Shown here: piece by piece, positions 37,891 through 50,500 of the stretch | Layout: the number at the start of each line of letters is the position of its first letter | Position numbering within the stretch: position 1 is the stretch's first letter | Assembly: GCF_023065955.2 (NCBI RefSeq) | Contig: NW_026622808.1 | Location: 39,320,475 to 39,384,474 of the forward strand | Source of the DNA: Ursus arctos | Taxonomy: Eukaryota; Chordata; Mammalia; Carnivora; Ursidae | Length of the DNA: 64,000 nt | Reading direction: 5' to 3' | Translations under genes and position numbers: made by a program | Notes under the pieces: model-generated | What the model was told of the DNA's origin: nothing | Seen by the model: the letters and a program-made list of their open reading frames with translations, nothing else | Database searches by the model: none

Positions 37891-39441
37891 CCCCCCCATT
37901 TACAATTGCACCAAAAATAACAAAATATCTAGGAATAAATTTAACCAAAGAGATGAAAGACCCATACTCTGAACACTGTAAAACATTGATGAAAGAAACT
38001 GAAGATGACACAAAGAAATGGAAAGACATTCCATGCTCATGGATTGGAAAAACAAATATTGTTAAAATGTCTATACTACCCAAAGCAGTCTACAGATTTA
38101 ATGCAATCCCTTTCAAAATACAGCATTTTTCTTGGAACTAGAACAATCCTAAAATTTATATGTAACCACAAAAGACCCTAAATAGCCAAAGCAATCTTGG
38201 AAAAGAAAAAACTGGAGGTATCATAGTTTCAGGCTTTCAAGTTACATTACAAAGCTGTAGTAATCAAAACGTATGGTACTGGCATAAGAATAGACGCTTA
38301 GCTCAATGGAACAGAATAGAAAACCCAGAAATAAGCCCACAATTCAATGGTCAATTAATCTTTGACAAAAGAGGCAAGAATATACAATGGGGAAAAGGTC
38401 TCTTCAACAAATGGTGTTGGGAAAACTGGAGCACTTTCTGACACCATACACAAAAATAAAATGTTTTAAGAACCTAAATGTGAGATGTGTAACTAAAAAT
38501 CCTAGAAGAGAGCACAGGTAGTAATGTCTCTGACATCAACCATAGCAACATTTTTCTAGATATGTCTCCTGAGGCAAGGGAAACAAAAGCAAAAAAACAA
38601 ACTATTGGGACTACATCAAAATAAAAAGATGGACAGCAAAAGAAACAATCAAAACTACAAGGCAGCCTGCTGAATGGGAGAGGATATTTGCAAATGACAC
38701 ATCCAATAAAGGGTTAGTATCAAAACAGATAACTGATAGAACTCAAACCCAAGAAACAAATAATCCAATTAAACAATGGGCAGAAGACATGAACAGACAT
38801 TTCTCCAAAGAAGACATACAGATGGCCAACGGACACATGAAAAGATGCTCCACATCACTCATCAGGGAAATGCAAATCAAAACTATTATGAGATTCCTCA
38901 CACTTGTCAGAATGGCTAAAATAAAAAACACAAGTGTTGGTGAGGATGTGGAGAAAAAGGAACACACGTGCACTGTTGGTGGGAATGCAAACTGGTGCAG
39001 CCACTGTGCAAAACATATGGAGTTTCCTCAAAAAGTTAAAAATAGAACTACCACATAATCCAATAACCACACTACTGGGTATTTACCCCCAAAATACAAA
39101 TTCCTAATTTAAAGTGCTATATGCTCTGTTTATTGCATCATTATTTATAATAGCCAAATTATGGAAGCAGCCCAAGTGTCCATCAATAGATGAATGGATA
39201 AAGAAGAAGTGGTGTACATACACAATGGAATATTCAGCCATAAAAAAGAATGAAATTTGCCATTTGCAACAACATGGATGGATCTAGAGTATAATGCTAA
39301 GTGAAATAAGTCAGAGAAAGACAAATACCATGTGATTTTACCCATATGTGGAACTTAACAAATGAGCAAAGGGGGGAAAAAAGAAAAAAAAAAAAAAAGA
39401 CCAAGAAATAGAATCTTGACTGTAGAGAACAAACTGATAGT

Positions 39442-39461
39442 TGCCGGGGGGGGGGGGGGGG
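39442..39461 (+). repeat. poly-G tract in L1 3' end
   Basis: A run of G in the L1 3' region, part of the G-rich 3' segment typical of L1. Similar runs are at 37741 and 48870 in related elements. Confidence 0.8.
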
Positions 39462-40116
39462 ATGGGTGAAATAGGTGATGGGGATTAAGGAAGGCACTTG
39501 TGATGAGCACTGAATAATGTATAGAATTATTGAATCACTATATTGTACACCTGAAACTAACACTGTATGTTAACTGGAAGGCATTAAAATAAATAAATAT
39601 AACTTTCCATCAGTGAGCCCCTCTTGGGTGTTTAGTATTGCACTAGGTTCAGTACAGAATCATAAGCCACTTGAAAACACTTTTAATTTCTATTGAAGTG
39701 ATAACATTAGCCAATAAATGGTAACCCTTAGCCAGGGTTTTGTAGAGAAAAGGACCACAAGTTTCCCATTTAATGATGACATTGCAATTGAAAGTTCTAT
39801 TTCGGTTAACCGGAACATTCCACTTCAACGCAGGGCTCTACAAGTAAACACACACTTAGCTGGCCTTGGGACTTTTATACAAGAACAGCTAACTTGTAGG
39901 TCAAGTAATGGGGTCAGTATTTTAGTCAATGTAATTACTAAGACATTTTATGTATGTACTTCTCTATAAAAAGAATTAGTTATCTTGAATTATTAGAGGT
40001 GGAGGTGGCATCTGTTGTTTTGACATGTAGAAATGTAGTTCATACATTTAATGTAAAATCAATAGAGTGAGAACTGATGTATTTCTGCTAATTGAAATTT
40101 TAAGGCTTGGGTTTAG

Positions 40117-40280
40117 TTTTTTAATTAATTAATTAATTTTTTATTTTTTTAACTGCCGTTCAGAATGCTCCTGAGAAGCAATATCAAGTCCCCTGTAGGG
40201 ACTTGAACTCATGATCCTGATCAAGACCTGAGCTGGGATCAAGAGTCGGACACTTAACTGACTGAGCCACTCGGGCTCCC
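40117..40280 (-). repeat. older CanSINE, antisense
   Basis: Left end with repeated ttaattaatt, body with gaactcatgatcctgatcaa, right end ctgagccactcgggctccc. Divergent from the younger copies. Lies about 170 nt downstream of the ASB14 stop. Confidence 0.8.
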
Positions 40281-40453
40281 TGAGAGACAATATTGAGCAT
40301 ATTAAGAAAGAATAGGAATACCAGTATTAAGAAAGAATGTAGACTGCATTGAGATTTTAGTGCAAGCTAAAGTGAGAAATAATCATATATAATAAGTCAA
40401 ACTTTAAGAAATACAGCTTACAGAATTATACCTTTTCATCCAGAACAGTTTGA

Positions 40454-41500
40454 CTACCAGGGTCCTGTGAAAATTCCTTGTTCATAAAGGTCGTATTCTT
40501 TGTAGAGGACATACGCTTTGAGACGGTTTGGCAACGGAAGGAAGGACATGAAGACCGGGCAGCGCAGACGTAGGCGCCCCATACACTGCCGGATCTTCAG
40601 GCGGCACAGATGTCTGAGGGGCCGAGGGTTTGCTAAAACGATAGAAACACATGTTATCCGAAGGAAAGAGAATTGCTTCATTTTTTAGTGATCTTAGGGT
40701 TTAGTCAGCAAATGTGTGTTAAACTTAAGCCACTCTAATTTGCATTTGCAGTGTCTAAATGGAAAAGGTAATAGGGAAACAACCTTCCCTTCTTGCAGTC
40801 CTTCCTGTCGATGTGTTTTCAGAACCAGACTCCAAAGACTGGCATCAGTTGTGGGTCTGAAGTCCTTTAATCTATGTGTATTAACCAACCCCTGGCCTGG
40901 CCCTGTCCCTCAGGGCCAGGGTAAGAACTAAAGTTCACCACCCTGTGGGGAAACTAGATAAAAGAAATCTTCTTGACTGATGTGCTACCGTGAAAGAATG
41001 TGGTTTGAAGGGTCATTTGATATTCTCTGCAGGCTTTGATTTTACTTTTTCTCATTCCTATTTTCATTGCCATGTCATAGCTTCTAATTCCTATATCTAC
41101 AGTGTTCCAGATGATTAAGAGAAAGGTATTACCTACCATATAATATGTGATTACCTAATAGAGTTTATCTACAGGAAATGGTGATAAGAACAAATTAAGT
41201 TATAAATAGTAACTTTTTAGATAGGAATAGTATTTTCCTTGGTTTAAGGAAAGCTTGTAACCAGAATGTTTTACTAAGCAAATAAGAATGTAAATACCCA
41301 ATAGTGTTTTTGGTAAGAATCTTCTACAAGAAAGAAGGGTACTCACTCAAGATAAAATGGATTTCTGACCAGAGCCCCTGTTTTTGGAGCACAGCTTTCA
41401 ACTTTGAACAGATTCGAACTTGATCAACATAATCAAGCATCACTCGAACAACCTTCCCAGAGAGATGTTGCAGCCATGACAATGTTATTACTTCACAGAA
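40454..41500 (-). CDS. ASB14: ASB14 last two coding exons, SOCS box
   Basis: Exons 41500-41347 (154 nt) and 40632-40454 (179 nt) encode the region from [20 protein letters not shown] to the end GIFTGPW. The SOCS box includes [16 protein letters not shown] and [19 protein letters not shown]. Splice sites are canonical (gtgagt; gttttag). Confidence 0.92.
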
Positions 41501-44500
41501 CTGAGGAAGAAAATTGGAACTATGAATGTAAATGAAAAATTTAAGTATCTATAGTGTTTAGAGCACTAAACTCACAGTCAGGAACCAAGGTCTCAAGTCC
41601 CTCATTTGTAAACAAAGGCATTGAACAAGGAAATTAATTTTTTTAAAGATTCATTTATTTTGGGGGGGAGGGGCAGAGGGAGAGGGAGAGAGAATCCTCA
41701 AGCAGAATCCCCACTGAGCACAGAGCCTGTTGTGGGTCTCGATCCCAGGACCCTGAGATCATGACCTGAGCCGAAATCAAGAGTTGGCTGCTTAACTGAC
41801 TGAGCCACCCAGGCAACCCAGGGAAATTATTTCTTAGCTCTAACATTTGGAAAAATATTTACTACTGTATCATCAGAACTATTTAAGATATAACCAGGTG
41901 TGAAAGAGAGAGTTACCTAATACCTATTGTCCCCTTTGGTTGGCCACATGGCTATCTGGAATAAAGATTACCTTTCCAGCTACCGTGCACCTAGACATGG
42001 CCACCTAACTGAGTTCTAGCTAGCGAGATGAGAGTGGAAGTGTAGCAACCCCCAGAATGCACTTAAAGGAGAGCAAGGTGTGTGCTGCTGCTTCCTGCCT
42101 GCCCACTAGCTTGCTGGAATGTGGACACAAGTTTCTCTTGTGATCACGGAGCTGTCCAGTTAGAAGGCTGTTTATCTCTGGCCTTTACTTATGTGAGCGA
42201 GGAATGAGCCATCTTATTAACGCCACTCTCATTTTGAATTTTCTATCATTCATCACCTACTCCTCATGCCCGAAGGATAGATAGTTTCTGTCTGTAGGTC
42301 ATTTACACACTGCTAGCAAGGTGCCCATGTGAGAAGTCAAATAGTACTAAATAAAAAGTCAGGAAATAATACAAGATGATATACACCTAAATGCCATCTC
42401 CTACATTAATTATAACCTAAAAATAATATACAATATTAAAACAATATGTTGCCTTTCACTTTTCAGAATTGATTCAAAGTACTTTCTGCATTTCACTGTT
42501 TGATTTTTGCTTTGATTTTAATATGAACTCAGGTATTTCTAGTGCATCTACTCTGTACTGAGCACAGATGTCTAAGCTGAGGAAAGTGGTGAGCAGGAAC
42601 TTACACTGATGTATTTGTGGAGGAGACACATAATCAGAAAATGTTAAAAGGATAATTTCACAAACTGGTAAGTGCTATAAAAGAAATGGGCAACATAATA
42701 AGATTAGGGATAACAACTACCTTAGATAAGGTGGACAGATAGGAAGGGTCTCTTTGAGGAGGTAACACTTGAAACCTGAAAAGTGGCAGCTTTTTGAAAA
42801 GCCGGGGGTGTGCTCTAGTTGGGGGAAATAGAAGTGACCAGTTAGGTGGGGAAATAGGAGACTGGTGTGATGAAAGCCAGGAGAAAAATGTCTCAAGAAG
42901 AAAGAGGTGGTCGAGTCCAAGATGCTGGAGGAGTAGGCGACCTTAGTTTCATCTGGTCCCAGGAATTCAGCTAGATAGCTATCAAATCATTCTGAACACC
43001 TGTGACCTCAACCAGAGATCTAAGAAAAGAATAACTGCAACTCTACAAATAGAAAAGCAACCACTTTCCGCAAGAATGACAAGACGGAAAAACTCACCTA
43101 AAAAAAAAAAAAAAAAAAAAAGAACAAGAGGCAGTATTGACTGCCAGGGCCCTAATCAGTATGAACAGAAGTAAGAACTCTGTTGGAAGTAGAGTTGAGA
43201 TAACAACTATAAAGAATACTAGCTGGGCTTGAAAAAAAGCATAGAAGACACTAGAGAATCCCTTTCTGGAGAAATAAAAGAACTAAAATCTAATCAAGTC
43301 AAAATCAAAAAGGCTATTAATGAGATGCGATAAAAATGGAGCCTGTAACTGCTAGGATAAATGAGACAGAAGAAAGACTTAATGATATATGGGGCGCCTG
43401 GGTGGCTCAGTCATTAAGCATCTGCCTTCAGCTCGGGTCACAGTCTCAGGATCCTGGGTTCGAGCCCCACATCAGGCTCTCTGCTCAGTGGGAAGCCTGC
43501 TTCTCCCTCTCCTGCTCCCCCTGCTTGTGTTCCCTCTCTCGCTGTGTCTCTCTCTGTCAAATAAATAAAATCTTTAAAAAAAAAAAAAAAAGGAAAGACT
43601 TAATGATATAGAATACAAAATGATGGAGAATAAAGAAGCTGAGAAAAAGATAATCCCTGGATCATGAGGGGAGAATTCAAGAGAGAAATGATATCATAAA
43701 GCAAAATAATATTAGAATAATTGGGATCCTAGAAGAAGAGGAAAGAGAGAGAGAGAAGAGCAGAAGGTATACTGGAGCAAATTATAACAGAATTTTCCTA
43801 ATCTGGGGAAGGAAACAGGCATTCAAGTCCAGGAGGCACAGAGAACCCCCCTCAAAATCAGTAAAAATAAAACAACACCTCAACGTATAATAGGTGAAAC
43901 TTGCAAATCTCAGAGACAAAGAGAAAATCCTGAAAGCAGATTGGGACAAGAGGCCTGTAACCTACAAGGGTACAAACATTAGACTGGCAGCATACCTATC
44001 CACAGACCTGGAAGGCCAGAAAAGACTGGCATGATCTATTCAGGGTGCTAAATGAGAAAAACATGCAGCCAAGAATACTTTATCGAGCTAGATGTCATTC
44101 AGAATAGAAGGAGAGATAAAAAGCTTCCAGGACAAATAGAAACTAAAAGAATTTGTGAACACTAAACCAGCCCTGCAAGGAATATTAAAGGGGATCCTTT
44201 AAGTGAAAAGAGAGCCCCAAAGTAACATAGACCAGAAGGGAACAGAGACAATATACAGAAACAGAGACTTTACGGATAATACAATGGCACTAAATTCATA
44301 TCTTTCAGTAATTACTCTGAATGTATATGGGCTAAATGCCCCCAGTCAAAAGACACAGGGTATCAGATCGGATAAAAAAAGCAAGACCCATCCATATGCT
44401 GTCTGCAAGAGACTCATTTTAGACCCAAAGACACCTCCAGATTGAAAGTGAGGGGATGGAAAACCATTGATCATGTAACAGACCTCAAAAGAAAGCTGAG

Positions 44501-47500
44501 GTAACAATCCTTATATCAGACAAATTAGATTTTAAACCAAAGACGGTAACAAGAGATGAGGAAGGACACTATGTCATAATTAAAAGGTCTATTGAACAAG
44601 ATCTAACAACTGTAAATATTTATGCCTCTAACATGGGAGAAGCCAATTATATAAACCATTAATAACAAAATTAAAGAAACATTGATAATTATACAACAAT
44701 AGGAAGGGACTTTAACACTACACTCACTGCAATGGACAGATCATCTAAGCAGAAGATCAACAAGGAAACAAGGTCTTTGAATGACACACTGGACCAGATG
44801 GACTTCACAGATACATTCAGGGCATTCCATCCTAAAGCAACAGAATACACACTCTTCCTCTTTTTTTTTTTTTTATTTTTATTTTGTTATATTAGTCACC
44901 ATACAGTACATCCTCAGTATTTGATTCAGTGTTCCATGATTCATTAAGAATACACATTCTTCTCGAGTGCACATGGAACATTCTCCAGAATAGATCACAT
45001 ACTGGGTCACAAATCAGGTTTCAACCAGTACCAAAAAATTGGGATCATTCCCTACATATTTTTGGACCACAAGGCTTTGGAACTGGAACTCAATCATGAG
45101 AGGAAGTTTGGAAAGAACTCCATTACAGGGATGTCTGGGTGGCTCAGTCGGTTAAGCATGTGCCTTCGGCTCAGGTCATGATTCCAGAGTCCTGAGATCG
45201 AGTCCTGCATCAGTCTCCTTGCTCAGCAGGGAGCCTGATTCTCCCTCTGCCTGTCATTCCCCCTGCTTGTGTGCTCTCTCTCTCTCTCTCTCTCTCTTGC
45301 AAATAAATAAATAAAAATCTTAAAAAGAAAAAAGAACTCAAATTCATGGAGACTAAAGAGCATCCTACTAAAGAATGACTGGGTCAACCAGGAAAGTAAA
45401 GAAGAATTTAAAAAATTCATTGAAACAAATGAAAATGAAAACATAATTGTTCAAAATCTTTGGGATGCAGCAAAGGTGGTCTTAAGAGAGAAGTAGATAG
45501 CAACACAAGCCTTTCTCAAGAAACAGGAAAGGTCTCAAATATACAACCTAACCTTACACCTAAAGGAGCTGGAGAAAGAACAGCAAATAAAGCCTAAACC
45601 CAGCAGAAGAGAATTCATAAAGATTAGAGCAGAAATCAATGAAATAGAAATCAAAACAACAATAGAACAGACCAACAAAACTAGGAGCTGGTGCCTTGAA
45701 AAAAATAATATTGATAAACCCCGGGACAGACTTATCAAAAAGAAAAGAGAAAAGACCCAAATAGGGACACCTGGGTGGCTCAGCTGGTTAAGTGTCTGCC
45801 TTCTGCTCATCTCATGATCCCAGGGTCCTGGGATGGAGTCCTGTGTTGGGCTCCTTGTTCATCAGGAAGCTTGCTTCCCCCTCTGCCTGCTGCTCCCCGT
45901 GTTCTCTTTCTCTCTGACAAATAAATAAAATCTTAAAAAAATGAAAAGACCCAAATAAATAAAATCATGAATGAAAGGAGAGTTACATTCAATACTGAAG
46001 AATACAATTTTAAGAACATGTTATAAGCAACTTTATGCCAACAAATTAGGCAATCTGGAAGAAATGTATGCATTCTTAGAGACATCTAAGCTACCAAAAT
46101 GGAAACAGGAAGAAACAGAAAACCTGAACAGACCCATAACCAGCAAGGAAATTGAAGCAGTAATCAAAAATCTCCCAACAAACAGGAGTCCAGGGCTGGA
46201 TAGCTTCCCAGGGGGAATTCTACCAAATATTTAAAGAAGAAAAAATATTTACTCTTCTGAAACTGATTTCAAAAAATAGAAATGGAAGGAAAACTTCCAA
46301 ACTCTCTCTATGAGACCAGCATTACCTTTACCAAAAACCAGGTAAAGATCCCACCACAAAGGAGAAAACAGACCAATATCCCTGATGAACATGGATGCAA
46401 AAATTCTCACCAAGATACTAGCCAATAGGATCCAACAGTACATTAAAAGGATTATTCACCACGACCAAGTGGGATTTATTCCCGGGCTGCAAGAGGAGTT
46501 CAACATCTGCAAATCAATCAATGTGATACACTATATTAATAAAAGAAAGGACAAGAACCATATGATCCTCTCAATAGAAGCAGAAAAAGTATTTGACAAA
46601 AGACAGCATCCTTTCTTAAAACTCTTCACAGTGTAGGGATAGAGGGAACATACCTCAATATCATAAAGCCATCTACAAAAAGCCCACAGCAAATATCATT
46701 CTCAATGGAGAAAAACTGAGAGCTTTCCCCCTGTCAGGAACATGGCAGAGATGTCCACTGTCACCACTGCTATTCAACATAGTACTAGAAATCGTAGCCT
46801 CAGCAATCAGACAACAGAAAGAAATAAAAGTCATCCAAATAAGCAAAGAAGAAGTCAAACTCTCACTCTTTGCAGATGATATGATACTCTTCGTGGAAAA
46901 CCCATAAGATTCACCCCAAAATTGCTAGAACTCATACAGAAATTGAGCAAAGTGGCAGGATATAAAATCAATGCACAGATATCGGTTGCATTCTATACAC
47001 TAACAGTGAGACAGAAGAAAGAGAAATTGAGTCAATCCCACTTAAAATTACACCAAAACCATAAGACACCTAGGAATAAACCTAACCAAAGAGGCAAAGG
47101 ATCTGTACTCAGAAAACGATAGAATACTTGTAAAGGAAATTGAGGAAGACACAAAGAAATGGAAAAACGTTCCATGCTCATGGATTGGAAGAAGAAATAT
47201 TGTTAAAATGTCTATGCTACCTATATTCAATGCAATCCTTATCAGAATACCATCAAGTTTTTTCACAGAGCTGGAACAAATAATCCTAAAATTTGTAGGG
47301 ACCAGAAAAGACTCCAAATAGCCAAAGGAATGTTGAAAAAGAAAGCCAAAGCTTGTGGCATCACAATTCCAGACTTCAAGCTATATTTCAAAGCTGTGAT
47401 CACAAAGACAGCATGGTACTGGCACAAAAACAGACACATAGATCAATGGAACAGAATAGAGAATCCAGAAAAGGACCCTCAACTCTATGGTCAACTAATC

Positions 47501-50500
47501 TTCAATAAAGCAGGAAAGAATATCCAATGGAAGAAAACCACTCTTCAACAAATGGTGTTGGGGAAATTGGACAGCCACATGTAGAAGAATGAAACTGGAC
47601 CATTTCTTTACATCATATACAAAAATAGACTCAAAAAAGATGAAAGACCTAAATGTGAGACAGGAATCCATCAAAATCCTAGAGGAGAACACAGGCAGCA
47701 ACCTCTGTGACCTTGGCTGCAGTAAGTTCTTGCTAGACACGTCTCTGAAGGCAAGGGAAACAAAGGCAAAAATGAACTATTGGGACTTCATCAAGATAAA
47801 AAGCTTTTGCACAGCAATGGACACAGTCAACAAACCCAGAAGACAACCTACAAAATGGAAGAAGATATTTGCAAATGTCTTATCAGATAAAGGGCTAGTA
47901 TCCAAAATCTATAAAGAACTTATTGAACTCAACACCCAAAGAACAAATAATCAAGAAATGGGCAGCAGATATGAACAGACATTTCTCCAAAGAAGACAAC
48001 CATTTGGCCAACAGACTCATGAAAAAATGTTCAACATCACCGGGCATCAGGGAAATACAAATCAAAACCACAATGAGAGGGGTGCCTGGGTGGCTCAGTC
48101 AGTTAAACATCTGCTTTCAGCTCAGGTCATGATCCCAGTGTCCTGGAATCAAGCCCCACATCTGGCCCCCTGCTTAGCAGGGAGCCTGCTTCTTCCTCTC
48201 CCTTTTCCTGCCACTCCCTCTGCTTGTGTTCTCTCTCTCTCTTTCTCTCTGGAAAAAAAAAAAAGCACAAGGAGATACCACCTCATACCAGTCAGAATGG
48301 CTAAAATTAACAAATCAGGAAATGACAGATGGTGGCGAGGATGTGGAAAAAGGGGAACCCTCCTACACTGTTGGTAGGAATGCAAGTTGATGCATCCACT
48401 CTGGAAAACAGTATGGAGGTTCCTCAAAAAGTTGAAAATAGAGCTATCCTACGACCCAGCAATTGCACTACTGGGTATTTACCCCAAAGATACAAATGTA
48501 GTGATCTGAAGGGGAACCTGCACCCAATGTTTATGGCAGCAGTGTCCACAATCCCCGAACTATGGACAGAGCCCAGATGTCCATCGACAGATGAATGGAT
48601 AAAGAGGATATAATATCTATATACAATGGAATATACTCAGCCATCAAAAATATGAAATCTTGCCATTTGTAACAATGTGGATAGAATTACGCTATGGGTA
48701 TTATGCTAAGTGAAATAAGTCACTCAGAGAAAGACAACTATCATATGATCTCATATGTGGAATTTAAGAAACAAAACAGGATCATAAGGAAGAGAGGAAA
48801 AAATAAGACAAAATCAGAGAGGACACAAATCATGAGACTTTTAATCATAGGAAACAAACTGAGGGTCGCTGGGGGGGGGTGGGGTTGGAGGGATGGGTTA
48901 ACTGGAAGGATGGGTGATGGACATTAAGAAGGGCATGTGATGTAATGAGCACTGAGTATTATATAAGACTGACGAATCACTGACCTATGAAACTAATAAT
49001 ACATTATATATTAATTGAATTTAAATAAAAAAATAAGAAGAGGTGGTCAACTATTTATTGTGATTCCTTTTTCATCAAAAAGGTGACCAAAGAGGGGCAC
49101 TGGGTGGCTCAGTCGGTTGAGCATCTGCCTTCAGCTCATGTAATGATTTTGGGGTTCTGGGATTGAGCCCCATGTCAAATTCCCTGCTCAGTGGGGAGTC
49201 TGCTTCTCCCTCTACCCCTCCCCCTGCTAATGCTCTCTCTCAAGTAAATAAATCTTAAAAAAAAAAAAAAAAGGTGACCAAGGAGACCTATTTAATCAAA
49301 TTTTGGAGCTAAAAGAGGTAGCCAAGAACCGAGGACATGGGTATCAGGACCCCAGAAACATTTTAGCTAGGTTACTCACCCCTTCAAAGAAAAAGCATAA
49401 TTCGTTTATTAGACTGCATTCATTCTTTAAAACCTTACTCAGCTGCTACTTCATTTGTGAAATTCCCCAGGTAAAGTTAAATCACTTTTCCCTCTGAACG
49501 GTTTCCGTACCTTTCACATCTACTACCATATCTATTTTACATGTATTTATCATACTGAAATCCTTTCAACTATGAGCTTCTGGAGAGAATGGATGGCACC
49601 TTATCTATTGCCGTGGTTCAGGGCCACCAGTAATGACCATATAAGGTGATATAACACTGCACACTTACCATAGTATCTTTGATAACTGTAGGTGTCCAGC
49701 CTTCAAAAGTATAACAAGGATGAACTTTGTTTCCATGAGGACAGTCAAAGCACCGCTCTGTGTCATACCCGTAATTCAACAGCATCCTGAGCATGACTTC
49801 ATCTTTCAGTGTGTACTGCAGTGCTGATGGGAAATGTAAAGGGTTGACTCTGCAGAAATAATTGACGTTGGCCCCATGCCGCAGCAGCAGATTTATCAGC
49901 TCGTAGTTGCCCATCCGTAGGGCTATCTGGAGGCAGTTAACCGGGTCTTGATTAGGCAGAGCTCCAGCACTCAGAAGCAGCTTAACTGAAGAGAGGTCAC
50001 CATTCGATACAGCAAAATACAAAGCTGACTTCCTGTGGTCGTCATAGTGTTTGCGAATTCTCTGATCGAGCATGAAATTTACATCAAATCCAGCCTGGAT
50101 GAGGAGTTCCAGGCATTCGGGGTGTGCTCCCGCTGCCGCACAGTGGACGGGACTGATGCCGCTCTGCTTAATGGCAACAGGGTCTGTCACTGGAACCAAA
50201 ATCTTCAGAGCTCTGAGAAAGAATTTCAAAGTGCATCAGAAAAATTGTTTCTCTTAAGATGCAGCATTAACCTGTTTATGATGGGTTTATACTAGTACGA
50301 GATGGCGTTAGTATCAGGTGGCATTAGGACCCCCAAACAAAAAGTGCGTAACTCCTGCATCCAAAAGCTCAGATACTTAGTAAAGTTAAGTGAAACTACT
50401 GTCTAGATATAAAACTCAGAATGAATCTAATCGGTGAGACCTGGGGTTCCCCATATCGCCCAAGCACCTGATAATAATAGTAGTTTTCTGTCTCGTTTGT

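Larger units (their letters stand above)
36228..39597 (+). mobile_element. L1 fragment, sense, ORF2 and 3' end, broken
   Basis: 5'-truncated L1 starting inside ORF2. Reverse-transcriptase-like pieces are visible in broken frames, for example around 36840-36990 ([19 protein letters not shown]), then the 3' part with 'caaactggtgcagccactgt' and a tail near cattaaaataaataaatat. Many stops and frameshifts; no intact ORF. Interrupted by a CanSINE (37087-37277) and a second L1 3' end (about 37690-37890). It fills most of the gap between APPL1 and ASB14. Confidence 0.88.
42913..49037 (+). mobile_element. near full-length L1, decayed, antisense to ASB14
   Basis: Starts gagtccaagatgctggagga and ends in ttaaataaaaaaataag. 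Flanked by an 11-nt duplication aagaggtggtc (42902-42912 and 49038-49048). ORF1-like sequence is near 43060-44200 and ORF2-like sequence from about 44200, with reverse-transcriptase fragments near 46385-46600 ([19 protein letters not shown]). Stops and frameshifts break both ORFs. Four CanSINEs and one antisense L1 3' end are inserted in it; without them it is about 5.2-5.3 kb. Confidence 0.9.

Noticed and set aside
47589..48377. 262-codon frame with endonuclease/RT-like text
   Set aside because: It is decayed L1 ORF2 running into an inserted CanSINE, not a host gene.
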